A stretch of DNA of 64,000 nucleotides from Macrothele yani (Eukaryota; Arthropoda; Arachnida; Araneae; Macrothelidae): assembly GCA_039090855.1 (NCBI GenBank), contig CM077010.1:50982905-51046904 (forward strand), in the 5' to 3' direction. The translations under genes were made by a program, and so were the position numbers. Numbering within the stretch: the stretch's first letter is position 1; the number at the start of each line of letters is the position of its first letter. Below the pieces are notes generated by a model. The model was not told where the DNA came from and did not search any database. It saw only the letters and a program-made list of their open reading frames with translations. Shown here in pieces: positions 54,361 to 64,000 of the stretch.

Positions 54361-54867
54361 TGTAACGTACCAGGAGATGTGTCGTACCTGCCAGAAGGAC
54401 GCACACGACATAAAGGCAGATAGGAATCAGAATAAAACGTTCGCGTAGCTCAATTGGTAGAGTGACTTATTCCGGAATGAGGGGATCCGGGTTCGAATCC
54501 CGGCGTAGACCAAAAATGACGGAGAAATTTACTTCGTTATAATGGCGCCCGAACTATCCGGATGACCCGACCGTTCAAAATCTCGCAATGGTGTGATGTT
54601 ATTTCCACACCGCGAGATAGGAAAAATAAGAGAATCCCTTCTAAAGCACTTCGCATAAAAAAAAAAAAAAATTAAGGGGGAGATGATGTAACGTACCGGG
54701 AGATGTGTCGTACCTGCCAGAAGGACGCACACGACATAAAGGCAGATAGGAATCAGAATAAAACGTCCGCGTAGCTCAATTGGTAGAGTGACTTATTCCG
54801 GAATGAGGGGATCCGGGTTCGAATCCCGGCGTAGACCAAAAATGACGGAGAAATTTACTTCGTTATA
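54361..54867 (+). mobile_element. Dimeric tRNA-derived SINE, family 1
   Basis: Unit 1 from TGTAACGTACC (54361) with tRNA-like part at about 54440-54511, body, A run (about 54657-54671), then unit 2 from about 54689 with tRNA-like part at about 54767-54837, ending TTTACTTCGTTATA. A and B boxes are present in both. Confidence 0.85.
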
Positions 54868-54967
54868 GCACCAGTTACGGTCACATGACAACAACGCGGG
54901 GGAATGTCGTATATGTAAATTAGCGGTATACGTCACACAAAAACACTTTAAAACTTATTTGTACACC

Positions 54968-56600
54968 CAATATATTTCCTCTTTTAATTGTTTGATTTGA
55001 AAATCGCTTTGCCTCTGATATCTTCCTTCTGCTGTGAAAACTTTTTATGCGCCATTTGTTAATTTTCGAACATACTTTTTAACCACTGGTGGAAGTAAGT
55101 AGCTGTTCCTATTTCTGGATGTTTTATCGATTGTAAAAACCCGGTTGTTTTTGTTGTTTTTTCTAACCGGTTCGATTGACTTTGAATAACTTTGATAAAT
55201 TTCATTCGCAATCGAACGTATTCAAAAAACGTACTCATTACAATCAAAAATTCGATTTTACCTTTCTTGTTTCCATTTGAAAACAAATTTATTGAATTCA
55301 TTTAAAAATGCAAGAAAAATGAGTACCGATTAATGCTGTTTCTTTCTATTTCATCTTTTCCAACATATGACGTACCAATCCGCGATTCTTAAAAATGGGT
55401 ATCCATGTATACAAAGTAATTTTTATTTATGTATTTCATCCTCTTCGATGTTCATTTTTTCTACTAACTTCAACTTACATCTCTAAACGCCATCAGCTAG
55501 ATAACGTGCCGAACAATTTTTATTCATTTTCTTTTCAGAAGGCAATTCTGAGATCTACGGAAAAGAATCTAAAAATCTGGAATTTTTAGATTCTTTTCCG
55601 TAGATTTTTATGTCGAATGCCTTTTTCTACAAATCTAACATCATTGCTCTCCGTGATTTCAGTTCTAATAATAAATTGTGGGAGAGTTTAAGATTGGCTT
55701 ACACCTCAAATAATTCTAAAGAAAAGAAATCCACATAGATGTGCACTTACTTTTTGGAACTTTTTCATTTCATTCTAATCAAATCATACAAACCGAAATA
55801 CTCTTTTTACATGGTTTGAACGTTTCAGCTATTCATGAATTAATAATCAGTACAATATCGCATGACCACCACTTAAAACCTAATCGTGTAATTCGTTCAA
55901 AAAAATCTAGTTTACCATTTAATTACTAGGATATGTTTCTTGAATGGGTTTTTTCTCCGCGCTAGAGATCGATATAAGCACTATTTGAAGTAGAGACGGC
56001 ATCCATTCTCTACCGGAAAAGAAAATTTGGAAGAAGAAAACAAAGTTAAAATGGAGGCAAGATTAATAACAACACGCTGTTGGGTAATGAAAATTGTGCT
56101 TTGCATTACCCAGATATGTCATATGCGAAACAACAACTGAGTGAAGTTCAACTTTCATTACCGCTTACTTCGAGAAACCAATATAGCGGAACGTCAGATC
56201 GAATTACGCTTCCGACTTAACTTCCGCGAAGAATCGCCTGAAAAAACAAATTGCGTACGTTCTTCATTCTATGTGGAGATGTGGAAAACTGATTCATTTT
56301 TGCAAGACTTATATTCACTCTCCACTTTCTATCGTGTTATACGCAGGTATTGTTTTCAGGTTTTTAAGGTACTCGAAATCTTAAAATAGCAGATCTAAAT
56401 TCGATTAGGAGATGAAATCATTCTCAAACGAACTTTATATAAACATAAGTTTAATAGCCTTTAATGATTCACATTTCTTTATCTCTCTCCAAATTCTGCT
56501 TTGTGCATATGCTTCGCATATGAGTTAAACGCCATACATATTAAAAATATTTTTGTGTAGCATGCAAGAATAAAATCTTACAAAGTGTGTTCATGAAGTA
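54968..56600. other. Intron with one perfect hairpin
   Basis: AT-rich; no exon recognised. The hairpin is listed separately. Confidence 0.5.
55553..55605. repeat. Perfect inverted repeat (hairpin), 24-bp arms
   Basis: Arms 55553-55576 and 55582-55605 (ATCTACGGAAAAGAATCTAA...) are exact reverse complements around the 5-nt loop CTGGA. Confidence 0.95.
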
Positions 56601-58650
56601 TCCAAACTGACAGGGCCATAACTAGACTTTAGTTTCGTGGTAGGCTGTTAAGAAATTATTCCACAGCAAAAAAGGAATCTATCTATCTATATATAAGGGC
56701 CGTAACTAGACTTTAGTTTCGAGTTAGGGTGGTTAAAAAAATATTCCACAGCAAAAATGTAATCTATCTACCAGAACCATAACTAGACTTTAGTTTCGTT
56801 GTAGGGTGGTTAGAAAAGATATTCCGCAGCAAAATTGTAATCTATGTATCTATCAGGGAAGTAACTAGACTTTAGTCTCGGGGTAAGGGGTTAAAAAATA
56901 TACCACAGCAAAAATGTGATCTATCTATCTATCAATGCCATAACTAGATTTTAGTCTCGTGGTACGGGGGTTAAAAAAATATTTCACAGTAAAAATGTAA
57001 TCTATCTAACAGGGCCGTAACTAGATTTTACTTTCGGGGCAAGGGGTGGGGTAAAAACTATTCCACAGCGAAAATGTAATTTATCTATCAGGGCCGTAAC
57101 TACACTTTAGTTTCGGGGAGTAGGGGTTTAAAAAAATATTCCACAGCAAAAATGTAATTTATCTATCAGGGCCGTAACTAGACTTTAGTTTCGGGGTATG
57201 GAGGTTAAAAAAATATTCCACAGCAAAGATGTAATTTATTTATCAGGGCCGTAACTAGATTTTAGTTTCGGTGCAGGGGGGTTAAAAATAACCATTGTTA
57301 AAAAATAACCATATTCCACAGCGAAAATGTAATCTATCTATCTATCAGGGCCGTAACTAGACTTTAGTTTCGGGGTAGGGGGGTTAAAAAATATTCCACA
57401 GCAAAAGTGTAATCAATCAATCTATCAAGGCCGTAACTAGACTTTAGTTTCGTGGTACGGGGGTTAAAAAAATATTCCACAGCAAAAATGTAATTTATCT
57501 TTCAGGGCCGTAACTATACTTTAGTTGCGGGGTAGGGGAGGAGTTAAAAAAATATTCCTCAGCAAAAATGCAATTTATTTATCAGAACCGTAACTAGATT
57601 TTAGTTTCGGTGCAAGGGGGTTAAAAAAGTAACCATTGTTAAAAAATAACCATATTCCACAGCGAAAATGTAATCTATCTATCTATCTATCAGGGCCGTA
57701 ACTAGGCTTTAGTTTCTGTGTAGGGGGTTAAAAAATATTCCACAGCAAAAATCTAATCTATCAATCTATCAAGGCCGTAACTAGACTTTAATTTCATGAT
57801 ACGGGGGTTAAAAAAATATTCCACAGCGAAAATGTAATCTATCTATCTATCAAGGCCGTAACTAAGACTTTAGTTTCGGGGTAGGAGGGTTAAAAAAATA
57901 TTCCACAGCAAAAATGTAATCTATCTATCTATCAAGGCCGTAACTAGACTTTACTTTCGTGGTATGGGGGTTAAAAAAAAAATGTTCCACGGCAAAAATG
58001 TAATCTATCTATCTATCAAGGCCGCAACTAGACTTTAGTTTAATGGTACGAGGGTTAAAAACATTTCCACAGCAAAAATGTAATCTATCTATCTATCTAT
58101 CAAGGCCATAACTAGACTACATTTTCGTGGTACGGGGGTTAAAAGAAATTTACACAGCGAAAATGTAATCTATCTATCTATGAGGGTCGTAACGAGACTT
58201 TAGTTTTGGGAGTAGGGGTTAAAAAAATATTCCACAGCAAAAATCTAATTTATCTATCAGGGCCATAACAAGACTTTAGTTTTAGGGTGAGGGGGGAGTA
58301 AAATATTCCACAGCAAAAATGTAATTTATCTATCAGGGCCGCAACTAGATTTATTTCTGGGCAGGGGGATTAAAAAAATAATCATATTCCACAGCGAAAA
58401 TGTAATCCGTCTATCAATCAGGGCCGTAACTAGACTTTAGTTTCGGTGCAGAGGAAAAATACTCCACAGCGAAATTTTAATCCATATATCTATCAGGGCC
58501 GTAACTAGACTTTAGTTTCAGGGTAAGGGGGTTAAAAAAATATTCCACAGCAAAAATGTAATTTATCTATCTATCAGGGCCGTAACTAGACTTTTTTTTC
58601 GGGACTTAAAAAAACTATTCCACAGCAAAAATCTATCTGTCTATCTAATC
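56600..58650. repeat. Long tandem array, unit about 70-95 bp, roughly 25 copies
   Basis: Each unit has GGCCGTAACTAGACTTTAGT, TTTCGGGGTAGGGGGTTAAA, ATATTCCACAGCAAAAATGT and a variable (ATCT)n spacer. A longer variant unit with an added AACCATTGTTAAAAAATAACC occurs twice (about 57240-57330 and 57590-57680), suggesting a higher-order repeat of about 350 bp. Confidence 0.95.
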
Positions 58651-59580
58651 ACTTAACAAAATATAAACGTTTTAGTTTTTAGTATACTGTATTAGTATTA
58701 GTATTAGTTAGCAGGTAACGACACATGAACTTACTCAGTATTAGCAGAAAAACAAACTGAGCAATATGAGACAGAAATCACATGAAAACTACAAGATTAC
58801 AAAGGAGACAGGAGGAAAGCAAGTACAGTCCTAAAAATGAAAATTATAGAGAAATTTGAAATCTCAGTCAGAGGAAGTGGATTTTAAAAATTGCGATGAC
58901 GATAGATGAAGCCATCATACCAAGTGACTTTGACGTTGAACTGGCCGTCTAATAGTTGCCTCCCTTCATCACTACGCGCGTCGCACGAAGCAAACTAACC
59001 TCCACCAAGTACGAGGAATTAAGTGAAAACCTTCTCAATCTAAACATGTTCTTTATGCTTTCATTTCGTAATTCGCACCCCCAGCTCCTTCTCAAATGAC
59101 AACACGCTAATTGAAGTTCGCAATTTTCCTACTTCTCACCCATATCAACAGGCAACAGGCCATCACCTATTGGGATGTAATTGTAACTTATCTTCTTCCG
59201 ACGCCACTTCCTCCCCTCTCCCCTTCCGGCCATCTCTGGCTATTTAGACCGAAAGCGAAAACAGAGCAGGATTTACTTGAGCACTCAATCTCCGGCTCTC
59301 CTGGCGCCGCTTTGGACCCTGTGGTCTGTGGAGTTAAAAATTCGAGATGCAATCACTCTCTGCGCTCTCACATTTCTAAACACAACGCATGCAAGTTTGG
59401 AATCCTGATGTTATAAAGAAACAATAAACTACGATTCCAACTGCCATTATTTTCATCTCTCTTAACACGATAAAGAGATAAATAAATAAGCGACCTCAAA
59501 AATACATAATAGAACTATTCAGATTAATAAAGTGCCAGACACAGAGTCTCCTGTACTTCTATATATTTGATTCTTCTGAC
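58651..59580. other. Intron, nothing recognised
   Basis: An open frame at 59111-59416 has no recognised domain and was not called a gene. Confidence 0.45.
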
Positions 59581-59870
59581 CAGTGGGCAGTGGCGCCCAT
59601 ATGAGTACTTTTAGGGGAGGGGAGGCTAAGAAAAGTTCTTACCTCCTTCAAGGTTGTTAAACATTTTAGTAAATGTACAAGATACTAAAATACAACAAAA
59701 ATAATTGATACAATCAATCATCAATATCTTATTATTTTTAAAAATGCTTTAAAAAAAGGTTTTGTCTATTTTAGTGTTTTAAATTTATCAAAAATTTGGC
59801 TATACCAACTGCTAGGGGTGGGGCTGAGCCTCCCTGCCGCCACTTATGGGCGCCCTTGCCAGTGGGTACA
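59581..59870. mobile_element. Putative MITE of about 290 bp
   Basis: AGTGGCGCCCATATGAGT...GGGAGGGGAGGCT at the left pairs imperfectly with AGCCTCCCTGCCGCCACTTA + TGGGCGCCC at the right. The centre is AT-rich. Confidence 0.5.
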
Positions 59871-60094
59871 GTGAGAAAAAATGTCCTTCTGAAGTAAGGT
59901 TTATCAAAGGAAATAGCAAAAACAATTTGTAAAAAAAAATGAAAAGTAGACAATGGCGACTCCTGTTGACCTTACGATAAACAAGCAAAAAACAATTTGC
60001 CCAAGGAAATTTCGGGGAGGGATTTGGACCCTGAAAACCCATCCCATGGGTACGGCCATGCAGACTGATTTACTAAAATAAAAGTACAAGACTT

Positions 60095-60612
60095 ACAGAT
60101 TGGAAACTTAATCGCCTTCGAAGAAGTCCCCTTCCGAAGTTAAACACTTAGCCCAGCGCTGTTCCCACTGCTCGAAGAATTTTTTGAATCATCTTCTGAA
60201 ACAGCGAACAGCGCTTCGTCGCATCCTATTTTATCTCCTCAATATCTTGAAATCCTTTTCCTTTCAAGAGGTATTTGATTTTTGGAAAGACAAAAAAAAT
60301 AATAATAATAATAAGTCGCAGAGAGCGAGATCTGGCGAATACGGTGGATGTCGGACATGTGCAATGCGGTGCTTGACAATAAACTGCTGCAGAAGTTGCA
60401 GTATATGGGCAGGTACGTTGTCAAAGTTGCCACTCCGCACTCTCATGAAATGTCGGCCTTTTGCGGGAAATTGCGTCCCTCAAACGCCACAAAACTTGGC
60501 CGCAGTACTCCTTGTTTATTGTCTGGCCTGATGAAATGTATTCATGAAGCACAGTTCTCTCAGATAAAAAAAAAAGAACAGTCAGCATCGTCTTGACATT
60601 GCTGCGGCTCTG
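60095..60612 (-). pseudogene. mariner transposase, C-terminal part
   Basis: The minus strand reads ARQSRSNVKTMLTVLFF, RTVLHEYISSGQTINKEYCG and LRDAISRKRPTFH, then (shifted) DNVPAHILQLLQQFI (second Asp) and HPPYSPDLALCDLLLL (third Asp). An AATAAT expansion (60297-60313) replaces the normal FFLFPK by a run of Leu and Phe. The C-terminus is worn. Confidence 0.7.
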
Positions 60613-60619
60613 TCGTGCT

Positions 60620-61790
60620 TTTGTTTTACGCTTTCCAACCGTAGGTTGAAGAAGCGTACATGCTCCAGCTTTTTCTGTCCGTCTGTACGATAAATCGCTT
60701 AAAAACGGTTCGATTTCGACGAAATTTTAGTATGTTATAGAAAACTACCTGGGAAGGAACCCTAATGAAAATGGGGGAAATGCGGCCAAAGATCAGGCCA
60801 TACGAGCGCGACCCATTCCATCGCACTTATGCGTCATAACTTACGTAAAAATGCTTCCATTGCGACAAAACTTTATCATGTTGTTTTGAAGGTATACTGA
60901 ACTAGTTCTATTTAATACCATCAAAATGGAGTCGAAGGTCAGGGCACAGAAACGAGATTTATTCCACAGCCATTATTCTCATAACTTGACTAAAAATGCT
61001 TCCATTGCGACAAAACTTCAGTATGTTGTTCCGGAGGTATACTGAACCAATTCGGTTTAATATAATCGAAATTGGGTCAAAGTTCAGGGCACAGAAACGA
61101 GATTTATTCCAAAGAAATTATTTCATAACTTGACTAAAAATGCCTCCATTGCGACAAAACTTCAGTATCTTGTTCCGGAGGTATACTGAATCAATTCTAT
61201 TTAATGTCATCGAAATTTGGTCAAAGGTCAGGGCACAGGAGCGAGATTTATTCCAGAGCCATTATCCTCATAACTTGACTAAAAATGATTCTATTGCGAC
61301 AAAACTTCAGTATGTTGTTCCGGAGGTATACTGAACCAATTCGGTTTAATATAATCGAAATTGGGTCAAAGTTCAGGACACAGAAACGAGATTTATTCCA
61401 AAGAAATTATTTCATAACTTGACTAAAAATGCCTCCATTGCGACAAAACTTCAGTATCTTGTTCCGGAGGTATATTGAACCAATTCTATTTAATGTCATC
61501 GAAATTGGGTCAAAGGTCAGGGCACAGGAGCGAGATTTTTTCCACAGCCATTATCCTCATAACTTGACTAAAAATGATTCTATTGCGACAAAACTTCAGT
61601 ATGTTGTTCCGGAGGTATACTGAACTAATTCTGTTTAATAGCATCGAAATGGGGTCAAAGGTCAGAACACAGGAGCGCGATTTATTCCACAGCCATTTTT
61701 CTCATAACTTGAGTTATAACTTGAGTAATGATTCCTGGTATGTTGGAAAGCGTATTATAATCAATGCATTGCATGATTTTACTAACTTGT
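60620..61790 (-). repeat. CGCTTTCCAAC-family element with internal 144-bp tandem units
   Basis: Ends ACGCTTTCCAACCGTAGGTT (60628) and GTTGGAAAGCG (to 61752), plus the conserved outer segment to AACTTGTTTTTTA. About six internal units of 143-145 bp recur (TTGCGACAAAACTTCAGTAT at about 60998, 61142, 61287, 61432, 61577). Same family as the tandem pair at 47.8 kb, opposite orientation. Confidence 0.85.
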
Positions 61791-61960
61791 TTTTTTAGGA
61801 GAGTTTAGTCTTCCACTGTGAATACTGGGCTTTAGTTTGGGAGCTATACCCATAAACCCACGATTCATCCCCAGTTATGATAGTTTTTAAAAACATTTCG
61901 TCACATTCAAGCAGCTCACTAGCAGCTTAAGCACGGCCCTGTTTCTGCTCAGCTAAATCA
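61791..61960 (-). pseudogene. mariner transposase, middle part with first catalytic Asp
   Basis: The minus strand reads ELLECDEMFLKTIITGDESW and VYGYSSQTKAQYSQWKTKLS. This is the mariner block just before ARQSRSNVK, which appears on the other side of the repeat at 60612. The repeat therefore interrupts one mariner. Confidence 0.75.
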
Positions 61961-61962
61961 GG

Positions 61963-62158
61963 AACGTGTGACTGCTTATAGCAATTAGGCTATAGGCTGT
62001 CACCCGTCCTTAATTTAGGGTCGCTGTGTCCCGAGAAGGAAGAGAGCCAGTGCCGTACAGCAAACACAATATCCATGCTTTACCGAGATTCGAACCCCGA
62101 CCCATCTCGGACGAATGATCAGAAGCCAGCGTTCAGACCACTGCCCTACCGGAACGGC
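61963..62158 (-). mobile_element. SINE family 2
   Basis: Body (CACCCGTCCTTAATTTAGGG) and head with B box complement GATTCGAACCCC and CAGACCACTGCCCTACCGGA. The A tail is lost. It lies on the 5' side of the mariner fragment. Confidence 0.75.
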
Positions 62159-62403
62159 GAAAAAAAAAGTATTCTGTGTATCCAAGAATCAGTTGTATCT
62201 AGATGGCAAAGTGCCGAATTATTCTATGATGTCTCGAGGGATATAATAAAGATTTTGGAATCGTAAGTGCAAAACTTGTTGATTTACATTGCAGTTAAAG
62301 CCAAGTGTGCAATTAAGGACATCAACGTTATCCGGAGCACAAAGTAACACTAAGATTCAGTAAAATAGTGATTACGAGATGTTAGTATTTAGGGAAACAT
62401 TAA
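62159..62403. other. Intron, nothing recognised
   Basis: No recognisable features. Confidence 0.5.
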
Positions 62404-63722
62404 CATTTAGTCAAAACAATAGTTGTACCCAGAAAGACGTGTCGGATTCCAATGCTTTTCGGGAGGAACGTAAAGGTTACCAGGAACAATAAATGATTAA
62501 ACATTGATATGGGCAATATTTATTGAGCTTCTAATGGTGTCCTGTGAGAAACCATTCCATGCAGTTTGAATCTTCTCGCGCAGTTCCTGCAGATTGTGCA
62601 GTAGGGTGGAGTGTGAATAGCGCGTCCAATAGCATCCCACACATTTTCAATCGTCGATAGGTCGGACGATACGGCTAGCCATGGCAGAAGGTCAGTGCCT
62701 TGAAGACAAGCTCTCGAGACAGCAGCCGTATGAGGTGGAGCGTTGTCATGTTGGAAAATCGCACCGGAGTGAACGTTCAGAAAAGGCAAGGCCACTGGTT
62801 GCAGGACCTCATTAACGTAACGTTGGGCTGTCTAAGTGCCTGTAATGAAGATCAAATGTGATCTGGCATCGTAGGCAATTGCACCCCACACCATGACACC
62901 AGGCCTTCTGGCCCTGTGACGCTCGATAACAAACCGTTCACCTTGACGCTAACCACGGTGCCTCAACACAAGGAGTCGGTGTTCGTCTTCTCCAAGACAA
63001 AAGCGGGACTCGTCACTGAAAATCAGCCGCTGCCATTCTGAGTGTTTCTATTACAGTATGTCACAACACCATTGCAGTCTTTGGCGACGATGCAATGGTG
63101 TTACGGGCAGTCGTCATAACGGTCTGCATGCGTGTATTCCCACGTGGTGCAGCCGTCTGCCAATGGTGCTGGCACTAATCGGACGATGCATGGAGGGCAC
63201 CACTGCTAGCTGAATATCCGTAATCATGGCTGTTGGTTCACTCCGCGCATGTCGGTCAACATGTCGGTCCTGTCTCTTTCTGTGGTTCGTCTAGGTCTCC
63301 CAGACCTTTCCTGTCGCTGCTGCGTGCCCTGTTCTAACCACTGCAGACAACAGCGTGCCATGGTGATATCCGCACGACCGGTATAGCACGCAATACGGCG
63401 ATAAGACCATTTCTCCTCCCGGAGCCCTACGACGCGGCCCCTCTCGAACACCTCCAACTGCTCGAATTGCTTCCGAATTATTCTCCGAGGCATACTTCAT
63501 TTGCAAAGAATGCAACCAACACAACAGTGCGTGTCAGAATGGCAAGCACGCGCAACGGGACGACCTTATATAGCCCCTCATGTACAGCGCTACGACCCGT
63601 CCTTGCTTGCGTCATATGCGCGGCCCGGGGTGATTCCTGAATCATTGACATGTCTCACGGTGTCAAACCTATTACTGTCGGTTGCTTCCTTCTGGATGCA
63701 ACTATTTTTATGACGATGAGTG
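62404..63722 (-). mobile_element. Tc1-type transposon, reverse orientation
   Basis: The right end (reverse complement CACTCATCGTCATAAAAATA) ends at 63722 next to TA. The left end near 62404 (CATTTAGTCAAAACAATAGT) matches it imperfectly, with a shared inner block AATAGTTG..(A/T)CCCAGAA. Confidence 0.75.
62520..63493 (-). pseudogene. Tc1 transposase, frameshifted
   Basis: The ATG at 63493 begins MPRRIIRKQFEQLEVFERGR, then VVGLREEKWSYRRIACYTGR (helix-turn-helix) and RSGRPRRTTERDR (linker). The core is in several frames with stops. The 62520-62795 frame has GAIFQHDNAPPHTAAV (second Asp) and SSDLSTIENVWDAIG (catalytic Glu). The first Asp region is SVTS-like, with the DES motif shifted. C-terminus degraded. 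Confidence 0.75.
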
Positions 63723-63724
63723 TA

Positions 63725-64000
63725 TATTCAACCAAACAATGAAGAACATTACAAACATTGATAGTGCATAATTGCCCAGGATTTCTAGCAGAAGTTCAGC
63801 ATTTGTGATGTTGTGCAAAACAACTAATCAGCCCAAGCGGAACCAGGGAAAACCACCACGCTACCTCCACTAAACTTCATTCTCGGGAGGATACAGTCTG
63901 GAAGTACACCTTTCTCCTGGCATTCTCAACACCCAGGAACGACCACCATCAGACTGGTAGACTATCTACCGTGCTCTTCAGTACAAATCGCGTGTTTTCA
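63725..64000. other. Unrecognised end of window
   Basis: No exon or repeat could be assigned. Confidence 0.4.

Larger units (their letters stand above)
53200..54967 (-). mobile_element. mariner element hosting a dimeric SINE
   Basis: The left end GGTGTACAAATAAGTTTTAA (53200) and the right end (reverse complement GGTGTACAAATAAGTTTTAA, to 54967) match over about 28 bp. The dimeric SINE at 54361-54867 is inserted between the transposase start and the right end. Confidence 0.9.

Noticed and set aside
59111..59416. Open frame with an LLEHS motif that might be the next acyltransferase exon with the catalytic His
   Set aside because: The residues around EHS do not match the family block expected after NRWYDK.LQ, and no acceptor in the right phase was seen.

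Overview
The window is eukaryotic, almost certainly from an arthropod and perhaps a chelicerate, although the sequence alone does not fix the species. It holds no operons or bacterial features. It is AT-rich and packed with decayed Tc1/mariner transposons, two tRNA-derived SINE families, two copies of an RTE-like LINE, a Penelope-like element, foldback elements and several minisatellite arrays. Many of the open frames that can be drawn here begin at non-ATG codons and are fragments of transposases or chance frames.

The only cellular gene I can support is on the plus strand. Three internal exons (2933-3113, 14285-14459, 49007-49212) have good splice sites and compatible phases. Joined, they read as a continuous central piece of a choline/carnitine acyltransferase, closest by eye to choline O-acetyltransferase. 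The 5' exons and the exon with the catalytic histidine lie outside the window. Introns of about 11.2 kb and 34.5 kb hold most of the mobile DNA.

Layout: 1-2.9 kb, two Tc1 remnants; 3.1-14.3 kb (first intron), minus-strand Tc1 copies, a mariner, SINEs and low-complexity DNA; 14.5-23 kb, a dimeric SINE, a Penelope-like element, Tc1 copies and a foldback MITE; 23-31 kb, RTE copy 1, a long-TIR element, RTE copy 2 and a mariner; 32-36 kb, a DD41D mariner-like element carrying a 38-bp minisatellite and another Tc1; 37.4-42 kb, a composite bounded by inverted arrays of a CGACAAAAGGGC-type motif; 43-47.5 kb, a 104-106 bp array followed by nested Tc1 copies; 47.8-49 kb, a two-unit repeat; 49 kb, the third exon; 50-55 kb, a TTAA-ended MITE hosting a Tc1, then a mariner hosting a dimeric SINE; 56.6-58.7 kb, a long array; 59.5-63.7 kb, a MITE, a mariner split by a repeat, and a Tc1.

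No element looks autonomous. The best-preserved frames are a Tc1 at 50464-51504, which has an open frame but has lost its ATG, and a Tc1 at 37826-38857, which has one in-frame TGA. The most unusual theme is tandem expansion inside transposase 3' coding ends, seen in three unrelated copies (18.76, 20.34 and 32.61 kb).
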